Both the position numbers and the translations under genes were made by a program. From contig NZ_RZYA01000017.1 in NCBI RefSeq assembly GCF_004005495.1, positions 109,654 to 173,653 of the forward strand: 64,000 nt of DNA, in the 5' to 3' direction. Positions 8,890-16,671 of this stretch are shown here, piece by piece (within the stretch, counting starts at the first letter, position 1; each line of letters opens with the position of its first letter). The notes beneath the pieces are model-generated. The model was not told where the DNA came from, did no database searches, and worked only from the letters and a program-made list of their open reading frames with translations. The DNA comes from Streptomyces antnestii (GTDB taxonomy: Bacteria; Actinomycetota; Actinomycetes; Streptomycetales; Streptomycetaceae).

Positions 8890-8910
8890 CCCTGCTGTTG
8901 AATTACTCAG

Positions 8911-9273
8911 GTGGCGATGACGAGACCAGACACCCCTCCCCGCAGCCGCTACCCGCTTCTCCTCGCCGCCGGTGTGCTGGCCGTCGTGTCGGCCGGGCTG
9001 CTTGCCGCGCATGTGTCGTTCGGCGGGGACACCTTCCGGAACTGCGCCTACCTGGGGCCTTCGACGCGGATGTACGTCACCGCGTGGGCGGCGCCCGGCT
9101 GTTCCGTGGCCGCGCTGGTGCTCGCCTGTCTGCGTGGCCCGCGGCGCTTCGGCGGAGTCCGGGTGGCCGTCGTGTGTGTGGTCGCGCTGCTGCTGTTAGT
9201 CCAGCTCTTCGCCCTGTACTGGGTGTACGCGCCTGATCCCGCCGGCGGCGCCGGGTGTTCCGGGCTCGCATGA
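8911..9273 (+). CDS. Small three-helix membrane protein with a TTA codon
   Basis: The 120-residue product has hydrophobic segments at about residues 15-33, 52-70 and 82-103, with Cys residues between the first two. It is an integral membrane protein of unknown function. The start is GTG 8911 or ATG 8917; neither has a strong ribosome site. Codon 96 (9196-9198) is TTA, the rare leucine codon that in Streptomyces is read only by the bldA tRNA, so translation probably depends on development. No family motif is recognised. It is followed by a perfect 19-bp terminator. Confidence 0.8.
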   Translation: MAMTRPDTPPRSRYPLLLAAGVLAVVSAGLLAAHVSFGGDTFRNCAYLGPSTRMYVTAWAAPGCSVAALVLACLRGPRRFGGVRVAVVCVVALLLLVQLFALYWVYAPDPAGGAGCSGLA

Positions 9274-9276
9274 CGC

Positions 9277-9319
9277 GAGACGCCGGGCCCGGGAGATTTC
9301 CTCCCGGGCCCGGCGTCTC
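9277..9319. terminator. Perfect 19-bp bidirectional terminator hairpin
   Basis: GAGACGCCGGGCCCGGGAG (9277-9295) pairs perfectly with 9301-9319 across an ATTTC loop. It sits between the convergent membrane protein and permease genes. Confidence 0.9.
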
Positions 9320-9336
9320 CTCGGCCTGCCGGTGAG

Positions 9337-10821
9337 TTAGACGAACAGGCTGACGATCGCCGCCACCGCGAACCCCGCGACGGACAGGACCGATTCGAGG
9401 ACCGTCCAGGTCTTGAGGGTGTCGCGTTCCGTGATGCCGAAGTACTTCGAGACCATCCAGAAGCCGCCGTCGTTGACGTGCGAGGCGAAGATCGAGCCCG
9501 CCGAGATGGCCATGATGACGAGGGCCGTGAAGGCCTGGGAGTGGTGGCCTTCCGTGAGCAGCGGGGCCACGATGCCGGCCGTCGTGACGATCGCGACCGT
9601 GGCCGAGCCCTGGGCGACGCGCAGGACCAGGGAGATCAGGTAGGCGAGGACGATGACGGGCAGGCCCACGTTGTTGAACGTGTCGGAGAGGGCCTGGGCG
9701 ACGCCGCTGCCCTTGAGGACCGCGCCGAAGACACCGCCCGCGCCGACGACAAGGAGGATGTTGCCGACCGGCTTCAGGGAAGCGGTGGACACCTTCTCCA
9801 GGGACTTGCGGGACCAGCCGCGGCGGATGCCGAGCAGGTAGTACGCGAGGAGCAGGGCGATCGTCAGGGCGACGAAGGGGTGGCCGAAGAACTCGATGAC
9901 GGAGCGGCCCGTGGAGGGGGCGAAGGCGATCGAGGAGAACGTGGCCAGGAGGATCAGGACCAGCGGGGTGCCGATGATCGTGAAGACGGTGCCGAGCGGG
10001 ACCGGCTTCTCGGTCGGGGTCACGCCGGCCTTGCGCTGCTCCTCCGCGAGCGCGGCCTTCGCCTCGTCGGCGGCCTCGACCATGTCGTGCGGGACGGGCA
10101 CGAAGACGCGCTTGCCGATCCACGCGGCCCAGCCCCAGGCGGCGAGCACGGCGGGGATGCCGCAGACGATGCCCATGAGGATGACCCAGCCGAGCTGCAC
10201 GTGGAGCAGTCCCGCGGCGGCGACGGGGCCGGGGTGCGGCGGCAGGAACGCGTGCGTCATGGACAGGCCGGCGAGCAGCGGCATCGCGTAGAGGACCATC
10301 GACTTGCCGCCGCGCTTGGCGGCCGCGTAGACGATCGGCGCGAGAACGAAGATGCCGACGTCGAAGAAGACCGGGATGCCGAAGATGAGGCCGGTGAGGC
10401 CCATGGCGAGGGGGGCGCGCTTCTCGCCGAAGAGGTTCAGGAGGCGGGAGGCGAGAACTTCCGCTCCGCCGGACACTTCGAGGACCGCGCCGAGCATGGT
10501 GCCGAGGCCGATGATGATCGCCACATGGCCGAGGGTGCCGCCCATGCCGGTCTCGATGAGGGAGACGGCGTCGGACTTCTGGACGGTGCCGAAGAGTTCG
10601 GTGACGGAGAGGCCGGCCGCGAGGCCGACGGCTATGGACACCGTCAGGAGGGCCACGAAGGGCTGGAGCCTGACCTTGATGATCAGGAGGAGCAGCAGCA
10701 CGATGCCGAGGGCGGCGCAGGTGAGCAGGCCCGCGGTGCCGGGGATGATCGTGAGGAGACCGCCGGTGTGGGGTGGTGGCGTGGGGGCGGGGGCGGTCGC
10801 TGCGAGGGGGATGAGCGGCAT
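9337..10821 (-). CDS. GntP-family permease, probable D-amino acid/acid importer
   Basis: The 494-residue protein is made of about 12-14 membrane helices. It has family features such as GMGGTLGHVAIIIGLGTMLG near residue 95 and the PHPGPVAAAG loop near residue 165, which identify the GntP family (gluconate permeases, but also the D-serine transporter DsdX). It is the last gene of a left-going operon behind ridA-like, iclR-like and PfkB-kinase genes, with a 129-bp gap after the ridA-like gene. The opposite operon encodes D-amino acid enzymes. The family alone would suggest gluconate; the neighbours make a D-amino acid or N-acyl derivative a better guess. That substrate is inference. Confidence 0.93.
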   Translation of the reverse strand: MPLIPLAATAPAPTPPPHTGGLLTIIPGTAGLLTCAALGIVLLLLLIIKVRLQPFVALLTVSIAVGLAAGLSVTELFGTVQKSDAVSLIETGMGGTLGHVAIIIGLGTMLGAVLEVSGGAEVLASRLLNLFGEKRAPLAMGLTGLIFGIPVFFDVGIFVLAPIVYAAAKRGGKSMVLYAMPLLAGLSMTHAFLPPHPGPVAAAGLLHVQLGWVILMGIVCGIPAVLAAWGWAAWIGKRVFVPVPHDMVEAADEAKAALAEEQRKAGVTPTEKPVPLGTVFTIIGTPLVLILLATFSSIAFAPSTGRSVIEFFGHPFVALTIALLLAYYLLGIRRGWSRKSLEKVSTASLKPVGNILLVVGAGGVFGAVLKGSGVAQALSDTFNNVGLPVIVLAYLISLVLRVAQGSATVAIVTTAGIVAPLLTEGHHSQAFTALVIMAISAGSIFASHVNDGGFWMVSKYFGITERDTLKTWTVLESVLSVAGFAVAAIVSLFV

Positions 10822-10950
10822 GAGGGGGGACCTCGTAATTCCATGGATCTTTCGGGATCAAGGCAGGGGGGATCGCGGCGCGGCGCCCTTGGGGTGCGGG
10901 CGCCGCGCCGGGACGACGGGCGGCTTACGGAAACCTGCGGGAAAGAGCCC

Positions 10951-11361
10951 TCAGCCGAGGACGGCGAGCGCGTCGATCTCGATGAGGAGACCCTTGGGGA
11001 GGCCGACGTAGACCGTGGTGCGGGCGGAGGCGGGGGCCTTGAGGCCCTGCTCCTCGAAGTACGCGTTGTAGATCGCGTTCATCTCGGCGAAGTGGTCGAC
11101 GTCCGTGAGGTAGACGCGCATCATCATGACGTCGTCCCAGGTGGCGCCGCCCTCTTCGAGGATCGCCTTGACGTTGGCGAAGGTCTGGAGGGTCTGCTCG
11201 CGCAGGGTCGGGCCGGCGGGGGTGGGGGCCTGGCCCTCGACGGCCGGCAGGAAGCCGACCTGGCCCGCGACCTGAAGGATGTTGCCCTTCTTGACGCCGT
11301 GCGAGAACTTCGCGGGCGGGGTGGTGTGCGTGGCGGGGGTGAGCGCGGTCTTCTCGGTCAT
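10951..11361 (-). CDS. RidA family enamine/imine deaminase
   Basis: The 136-residue product starts at ATG 11361, with GGAAG about 8 bases upstream, and this ATG overlaps the regulator's stop codon (ATGA). The RidA fold is evident from ILQVAGQVGF, TFANVKAILEEGG and the SARTTVYVGLP signature, whose Arg114 is the conserved substrate-binding arginine. RidA proteins hydrolyse reactive enamines/imines such as 2-aminoacrylate, which PLP dehydratases release from serine. A D-serine dehydratase-like gene is transcribed divergently from the same control region, so this protein probably clears that enzyme's reactive product. RidA subfamilies differ in substrate, so the assignment is at family level. Confidence 0.94.
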   Translation of the reverse strand: MTEKTALTPATHTTPPAKFSHGVKKGNILQVAGQVGFLPAVEGQAPTPAGPTLREQTLQTFANVKAILEEGGATWDDVMMMRVYLTDVDHFAEMNAIYNAYFEEQGLKAPASARTTVYVGLPKGLLIEIDALAVLG

Positions 11362-12188
11362 GGTGTGACTTCCTTGGAGGGGGTGGAGGGGGTGGAGGGG
11401 GCTGCTTTTGCGGGGGTCTCTTTTGCGGGGGTTTCTTTGGAGACGGGTACGGCACCGGAGTACTCCCGGCTGATCGCGTCGGCCGTGCGGCGCACCAGCG
11501 GGAGCAGGGTGAGGAGTTCCTCGGCCGTGACGACCACGTTCGGCGCGGACATCGACATGGCTGCGACGACGCGGCCGTCCGCGCCCCGTATGGGCGCTCC
11601 GATGCAGTTGATGGACTCCTCGTGGCCGCCGAGGTCGGTGGCCCAGCCCTGTTCGCGTACCTTCTCCAGCTCCCGCAGGAAAGCGGGGGCGTTCGGGGTC
11701 GAACGGGCCGTGTAGGCGGGGTAGTCGAGCTTCTCGGCGACGGCGCGGCGCTCGGGCTCGGAGAGGTCGGCGAGGAGCAGTTTGGCGACGGCGGCGACGG
11801 TGATGGCCACCGGCTTGCCGATGCGCGAGTACATGCGCACCGGGTAGCGGCTCTCGACCTTGTCGATGTAGAGGACCTCGTTCTCCTCGTACACGGCGAG
11901 GTGGATGGTGTGTCCGACCTTCTCGTTGAGTGCCACGAGGTGGGGGTGGGCGATCTCGCGGACGTCGAGGTTCTCGACGGCTTCCTGGGCGAGGGCGAAG
12001 AGGCGGGCGCCGAGGCGGTAGCGCTGGTCGGCCTGGCGGTAGACCAGGCCGTGCTCGTGGAGGGTGCGCAGCAGCCGCAGGGCGGTCGACTTGTGGACGC
12101 CGAGGCGGTCGGCGACCTGGCCGAGGTCGGCGGGTCCCTCGGCGAGCAGCGGCAGGATGCTCAGCGCGCGGTCGACGGTCTGGCTCAT
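11358..12188 (-). CDS. IclR-family transcriptional regulator
   Basis: The 276-residue protein has an N-terminal winged helix (DLGQVADRLGVHKSTALRLL, residues 22-41) and the C-terminal IclR effector domain (EESINCIGAPIRGADGRVVAAMSMS near residue 195). The last ~25 residues are a low-complexity Pro/Lys/Ser tail that is probably not functional. The start overlaps the stop of the upstream kinase gene and the stop overlaps the ridA-like start, both as ATGA, so three genes are translationally coupled. Its probable site is the perfect palindrome at 13466-13486 between the two divergent operons. The inducer may be a D-amino acid or a 2-oxo acid derived from it; this is inference. Confidence 0.95.
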   Translation of the reverse strand: MSQTVDRALSILPLLAEGPADLGQVADRLGVHKSTALRLLRTLHEHGLVYRQADQRYRLGARLFALAQEAVENLDVREIAHPHLVALNEKVGHTIHLAVYEENEVLYIDKVESRYPVRMYSRIGKPVAITVAAVAKLLLADLSEPERRAVAEKLDYPAYTARSTPNAPAFLRELEKVREQGWATDLGGHEESINCIGAPIRGADGRVVAAMSMSAPNVVVTAEELLTLLPLVRRTADAISREYSGAVPVSKETPAKETPAKAAPSTPSTPSKEVTP

Positions 12189-13264
12189 GACGTACGTACC
12201 TCCTCCACGGCCCCGCCGGCGGTCCAGCCGGGGCCGAGGTGCAGTGTGCCCCAGGCGGTGTCGTCGAGGTCGGCGAGGCGGTCGGCGTGTGCGCGGCCCG
12301 GGGGCGCGGCGAGGTCGCCGGGGGCGGTGAGGGCGGCGGCGGCCATGAGGTGGCCGTGCCGCAGGCGGGCGCGGACGGGGAGGCCGCGCAGGACGCCGGA
12401 GAGGTAGCCGGCGGCGAAGGCGTCACCGGCTCCCACGGCGGCGACGACGTCGACGCGGGGGGCGGGCTCGGTATGGCGGGCGCCGTGCTCGTCGTAGGCG
12501 ATGGCACCGTCGGCGCCGCGCTTGACGACGAGGGTGGCGGGTTCGGGCAGGGCGGCGCGGATGGCGTCGGGGCCGCCGGTGATGCCCCAGGCGTCCTCGG
12601 CCTCGTCCTCGCCGACGAAGACGAGGTCGGCGCCGCGGGCCAGGTCGAGGAGCACGCGGGCGTCGTCGGGGCGGGGCCACAGGCCGGGGCGGTGGTTGAC
12701 GTCGAAGGAGACGAGGGGGCCGAGGGGGTGGGCGGCCCGGGTGCGCGCCGTCAGGTCCGCGGTGAGGCCGAGGCAGCCGGCGGAGAGCGCGGGCGTGATC
12801 CCGGAGAGGTGCAGGACGCGGCCGGAGCGGATCGCGGCCAGGTCCATGTTCTCGGTGGTCATCGCGGAGGCGGCGGACCCGGCGCGGTAGTAGGCGACCT
12901 CGTGGGCGTCGGTGGCGCGGTCGCCGGCGGTGCGGAAGTAGATGCCGGTGGGGCGGGCGGGGTCGCGTCGTACGGCGGAGGTGTCGACGCCGTACGCGCC
13001 GATGGCCTCGACGAGGTGGTCTCCGAAGCCGTCGGCGCCGACGCGGCTGACCCAGCGGACGGCGTGCCCTGCGGCGGCGAGGACGCACGCCACGTTCGAC
13101 TCGGCGCCGCCGATACCGCGGTGGAAGGAGGGTACGTCGGCGAGGCGCCCGGGTACGGAGGGCGCGAAGGTGACCATGGACTCGCCGACCGTGACGACAT
13201 CGACGGCATCGACGACAGCCACGGGTGCGTGGTGCGTGCGTGCGGCGGGTCCGGTGGCGGTCAC
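12185..13264 (-). CDS. PfkB-family carbohydrate kinase (KDG kinase-like)
   Basis: The 359-residue product starts at GTG 13264 with GAGGAG about 11 bases upstream. It has the ribokinase-fold signatures: GGAESNVA (residues 52-59) near the substrate site, FDVNHRPGLW (187-196), which is characteristic of 2-keto-3-deoxygluconate kinases, and VGAGDAFAAGY (277-287) with catalytic Asp281. Such enzymes phosphorylate sugars or sugar acids with ATP. It heads the operon with the IclR regulator, RidA and permease. Why a sugar-acid kinase sits with D-amino acid genes is unclear; it may act on a hydroxylated or keto product of the pathway. The leader carries tandem repeats. Confidence 0.92.
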   Translation of the reverse strand: MTATGPAARTHHAPVAVVDAVDVVTVGESMVTFAPSVPGRLADVPSFHRGIGGAESNVACVLAAAGHAVRWVSRVGADGFGDHLVEAIGAYGVDTSAVRRDPARPTGIYFRTAGDRATDAHEVAYYRAGSAASAMTTENMDLAAIRSGRVLHLSGITPALSAGCLGLTADLTARTRAAHPLGPLVSFDVNHRPGLWPRPDDARVLLDLARGADLVFVGEDEAEDAWGITGGPDAIRAALPEPATLVVKRGADGAIAYDEHGARHTEPAPRVDVVAAVGAGDAFAAGYLSGVLRGLPVRARLRHGHLMAAAALTAPGDLAAPPGRAHADRLADLDDTAWGTLHLGPGWTAGGAVEEVRTS

Positions 13265-13280
13265 GGTGCTTCGGGCTCCT

Positions 13281-13363
13281 CATGGGACGGGTACTCATGC
13301 GACGGGTACTCATGCGACGGGTACTCATGCGGCGGGGCGCATGTGGCGGGGCGCATGTGGCGT
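13281..13363. repeat. Tandem 15-bp and 14-bp repeats in the kinase leader
   Basis: Read on the plus strand, three 15-bp units CATGSGACGGGTACT (13281-13325) are followed by two 14-bp units CATGYGGCGGGGCG and a partial third. They lie between the operator palindrome and the kinase start, so they would be in the 5' leader of the left-going transcript. On the minus strand every unit contains an ATG. Confidence 0.75.
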
Positions 13364-13465
13364 AGGGCTCAGGGCCCGGTGGGCTCAGGGCCCGGCTGGA
13401 TCAACGGCTCCGTTGACCCGGCGTTGGCTCGGATGTTAGACAGCAGTAAGCGACATACGCAATGA

Positions 13466-13486
13466 CCGTTGCATATCTTGCAACGG
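13466..13486. promoter_or_regulatory. Perfect palindrome, candidate IclR operator
   Basis: CCGTTGCA-TATCT-TGCAACGG is a perfect 8-5-8 inverted repeat, 22 bp before the deaminase start and in the 244-bp region shared by the two divergent operons. TTGCA/TGCAA half-sites at this spacing suit a dimeric winged-helix regulator, and an iclR-family gene is adjacent. The region is relatively AT-rich for this genome, as promoters are. Confidence 0.65.
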
Positions 13487-13508
13487 CGTCTTCGATCGAG
13501 GAGGCTCC

Positions 13509-14807
13509 ATGGCCGCCGACAACGCCGTCAACGCCGCCGAACGTCTCAGGGATCTGGCACACGAGCGGGTCGACCACCGCTTCAAGGGGCTGCCCCCGGA
13601 CGCGGAGGGCATGACCGTCGGCGAGCTCGCGGCCGAGCGCCGCAACCTGTTCACCGGAGGCTTCACCACCCCGGTCCTCGCGCTCTCCGCCGAGCACCTG
13701 GAGCACAACCTCGCCCTGATGGAGACCTACGCCACCCGCCACGGCCTGTCCTTCGCCCCGCACGGCAAGACCTCGATGGCGCCGCAGCTCTTCCAGCGCC
13801 AGATCGAGCACGGCGCGTGGGGCATCACCCTCGCCGTGCCGCACCAGGCGCGGGTCGCCCGCGCCTTCGGCATCCAGCGGATCTTCCTGGCGAACGAGCT
13901 CGTCGACGCCCCGGCGCTGCACTGGCTCGCGGGCGAACTCGACGCCGACCCGGACTTCCGTTTCATCTGTTACGTCGACTCCGTACGCGGCGTCGAGCTG
14001 ATGGACGCCGCCCTGTCCGAGGCGGGCGCGTCCCGGCCGGTCGACGTGGTCGTCGAACTGGGCGCCGGCGACGGGGCCCGCACCGGCGTGCGGACCGAGG
14101 CCGAGTGCTTCGACATCGCGAACGCCGTCGCCGCGGCGGACACGCTGCGCCTGGTCGGCGTCGCCGGGTACGAGGGCGAGGTGCCGAACGCGTCGCCGGA
14201 GACCGTCGGGGCGTGGCTGCGCCGGCTCACGGCGCTGCTCGTCGACTTCGACAAGGCGAGCCGGTTCGCGGACCTGGACGAGATCGTGGTCAGCGCGGGC
14301 GGCAGCGCCTGGTTCGACGCGGTCGCCGAGGCCTTCTCCGAGATCCCCGAACTCTCCGCTCCCGTACGGAAGTTGCTGCGCTCGGGCGCGTACGTGTCGC
14401 ACGACGACGGCCACTACAAGCACCTCACGCCGTTCAACCGGGTCCCCGAGGAGGGCGCCCTGCACCCGGCGTTCCGGCTGTGGGCGCAGGTCGTCTCGCG
14501 CCCGACCCCGCATCAGGCGTTCACGAACGCGGGCAAGCGCGACGCGGCGTACGACCTGGACCTGCCCGAGGCGCAGGTCGTCCGGGACGCCCGCACGGGC
14601 GAGATCCGCGCGGCGACCGGGGTGAGCGTGACGGGCCTGTCGGACCAGCACGGGTGGCTCCGCACGGAGGGGGGCGGGGACCTGGCGGTCGGCGACTGGC
14701 TCGGCATGGGGCTTTCGCATCCGTGCACGTCGTTCGACAAGTGGCAGCTGATTCCTCTCGTCGAGGCGGATGGCACGGTTGTGGACTTCGTCCGGACGTT
14801 CTTTTAG
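13509..14807 (+). CDS. D-serine dehydratase-like PLP enzyme (amino acid deaminase)
   Basis: The 432-residue protein belongs to the fold-type III (alanine racemase-like) PLP enzymes related to eukaryotic-type D-serine dehydratase and D-threonine aldolase. Lys87 in FAPHGKTSM should bind PLP, and His404/Cys406 in GLSHPCTSF match the zinc ligands of zinc-dependent D-serine dehydratase. AGGAGG lies 6 bases before the ATG. The expected reaction converts a D-hydroxyamino acid to ammonia and a 2-oxo acid through an aminoacrylate-type intermediate. The divergent operon supplies RidA for that intermediate and a permease. The deacylase gene downstream could feed it free D-amino acids. Exact substrate preference (D-Ser versus D-Thr) is not readable. 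Confidence 0.93.
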   Translation: MAADNAVNAAERLRDLAHERVDHRFKGLPPDAEGMTVGELAAERRNLFTGGFTTPVLALSAEHLEHNLALMETYATRHGLSFAPHGKTSMAPQLFQRQIEHGAWGITLAVPHQARVARAFGIQRIFLANELVDAPALHWLAGELDADPDFRFICYVDSVRGVELMDAALSEAGASRPVDVVVELGAGDGARTGVRTEAECFDIANAVAAADTLRLVGVAGYEGEVPNASPETVGAWLRRLTALLVDFDKASRFADLDEIVVSAGGSAWFDAVAEAFSEIPELSAPVRKLLRSGAYVSHDDGHYKHLTPFNRVPEEGALHPAFRLWAQVVSRPTPHQAFTNAGKRDAAYDLDLPEAQVVRDARTGEIRAATGVSVTGLSDQHGWLRTEGGGDLAVGDWLGMGLSHPCTSFDKWQLIPLVEADGTVVDFVRTFF

Positions 14808-14836
14808 GCCGTTGGTCTGCTGCGGGCCGGTGGGGG

Positions 14837-14990
14837 TTGGTCGCGCCCCGCGGCGAAGCCGCTGATGGACACAGCCCCACGCCCCTGAAGGCTTGCGGCT
14901 TCGCCGCGCCTTCCCCCATCGGGGAAATGCTGCGCGGAGCGCACGCATCTCAGGGGCGCGGGGAACTGCGCGACCAGCCACGACGAACCC
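14837..14990. repeat. Streptomyces-type dispersed intergenic hairpin element
   Basis: The 219-bp gap between the deaminase and deacylase genes contains TGGTCGCG...CCCCGCG on the left and CAGGGGCGCGGGGAACTGCG followed by CGACCAGCC on the right, an imperfect inverted repeat. The right-hand arm is a sequence I recognise as recurring between genes across Streptomyces genomes. It may act as a terminator or mRNA stabiliser; its copy number in this genome cannot be seen from the window. Confidence 0.6.
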
Positions 14991-15026
14991 GCACCCGAAC
15001 ACCCGCACCCAAGAGAGGCACCCCCC

Positions 15027-16640
15027 ATGGACCTGGTCATCCGCGACGCGCGCGTCATCGACGGGACCGGCGCCCCGGAATACCGCGCCGACGTCGGCGT
15101 CCAGGACGGCCGGATCACCACGATCCACCGGGAGGAAGAGGCCGGCCCCCGCCCGTCAGGACCCCGCACCCTGGACGCCCAGGGGCTCGCCCTCTCCCCC
15201 GGCTTCATCGACATGCACGCGCACAGCGATCTCGCGCTGCTGCGCGACCCTGACCACAGCGCGAAGGCCGCGCAGGGCGTCACGCTCGAAGTGCTCGGCC
15301 AGGACGGGCTGTCCTACGCGCCCGTGGACGACCGCACCCTCGCCGAGGTGCGCCGCGCGATCACAGGCTGGAACGGCGACGGGTCGGACATCGACTTCGA
15401 CTGGCGCACGGTCGGCGAGTACCTGGACCGCCTGGACCGATCCCACGGCGGTCGCGGCATCGCGGTCAACGCCGCGTATCTGATCCCGCAGGGCACCGTC
15501 CGCATGTACGCGGTCGGCTGGGACGACCGGGACGCCACCCCGGCCGAGCTCGACCACATGAAGCGGCTCGTCGCCGAAGGCATGCAGCAGGGCGCCGTCG
15601 GCATGTCGTCGGGGCTCACGTACACGCCCGGCATGTACGCGAAGGACGCCGAACTCACCGAGCTGTGCCGGGTCGTGGCCTCGTACGACGGCTACTACTG
15701 CCCGCACCACCGCTCGTACGGCGCGGGGGCGCTCGACGCGTACCGGGAGATGGTGGAGCTCACGCGCGAGGCCGACTGCGCGCTGCACCTCGCGCACGCC
15801 ACCATGAACTTCGGCGTGAACAAGGGCCGGGCGCCCGAGCTGATCGCGCTGCTCGACGACGCGCTCGACGACGGCGCCGACATCACGCTCGACACGTACC
15901 CGTACACCCCCGGCAGCACGACGCTCGTCGCGATGCTGCCGAGCTGGGCGAGCGAGGGCGGGCCCGACGCGATCATGCGGCGGCTCCAGGACGACGAGAC
16001 CGCCGCGAAGATCCGCCACCACATGGAGGTCATCGGCGCCGACGGCTGTCACGGCGTGCCGATCGAGTGGGACACGATCGAGATCTCCGGTGTGTCCGAC
16101 CCGGGTCTCGCGTCGTGCGTCGGCAAGACCGTGCAGCAGGCGGCCGACATGCGCGGCGAGGAGCCGTGGGTGACCGCACGCCGTCTGCTCATCAACGACA
16201 GGCTGGGCTCGACGATCCTCCAGCACGTCGGCCACGAGGAGAACGTGCGGGCGATGATGCGCCACCGCGTGCACACCGGCGGCAGCGACGGCATCCTCCA
16301 GGGCTTCAAGCCGCACCCGCGCGCGTACGGCACGTTCCCGCACTATCTCGGCCACTACGCACGGGAGTTGGGCGTGCTGTCCCTGGAGGAGACGGTCGCG
16401 CACCTCACGTCACGGCCCGCCGCGCGCCTGCGGCTGCCCGACCGGGGCCTGGTCCGCGAGGGCTACCGTGCCGACCTGGTCCTCTTCGACCCGGACACGG
16501 TCGCGGCGGGCTCGACGTTCGAGGCCCCGCGCACGCTGCCGGTGGGCATTCCGCACGTCCTGATCGACGGGAAGTTCGTGATGGAGGACGGGCGCAGGAC
16601 GGACGTGCTGGCGGGGCGGGCGGTACGCCGGACGCCGTGA
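15027..16640 (+). CDS. N-acyl-D-amino-acid deacylase (amidohydrolase family)
   Basis: The 537-residue enzyme has the amidohydrolase layout: a small N-terminal beta domain, the first metal motif GFIDMHAHSD (His64, His66), later metal-region motifs PHHRSY and LHLAHATMNFG, and GGSDGILQG with the catalytic Asp near the C-terminal end of the barrel. Its overall pattern is that of D-aminoacylases, which hydrolyse N-acyl-D-amino acids to free D-amino acids. At the place where classical D-aminoacylases have the NCG cysteine ligand, it has VLGQDG (Asp93). It follows the D-serine dehydratase-like gene and would supply its substrates. GAGAGG lies about 10 bases before the ATG. Confidence 0.92.
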   Translation: MDLVIRDARVIDGTGAPEYRADVGVQDGRITTIHREEEAGPRPSGPRTLDAQGLALSPGFIDMHAHSDLALLRDPDHSAKAAQGVTLEVLGQDGLSYAPVDDRTLAEVRRAITGWNGDGSDIDFDWRTVGEYLDRLDRSHGGRGIAVNAAYLIPQGTVRMYAVGWDDRDATPAELDHMKRLVAEGMQQGAVGMSSGLTYTPGMYAKDAELTELCRVVASYDGYYCPHHRSYGAGALDAYREMVELTREADCALHLAHATMNFGVNKGRAPELIALLDDALDDGADITLDTYPYTPGSTTLVAMLPSWASEGGPDAIMRRLQDDETAAKIRHHMEVIGADGCHGVPIEWDTIEISGVSDPGLASCVGKTVQQAADMRGEEPWVTARRLLINDRLGSTILQHVGHEENVRAMMRHRVHTGGSDGILQGFKPHPRAYGTFPHYLGHYARELGVLSLEETVAHLTSRPAARLRLPDRGLVREGYRADLVLFDPDTVAAGSTFEAPRTLPVGIPHVLIDGKFVMEDGRRTDVLAGRAVRRTP

Positions 16641-16671
16641 GGCCCCCGCGCACCGCCCTCAACCAATGCCC

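Noticed and set aside
9337..10821. Gluconate permease as a firm assignment
   Set aside because: The GntP family also contains D-serine transporters, and the neighbours are D-amino acid genes, so a gluconate-specific label is not supported.
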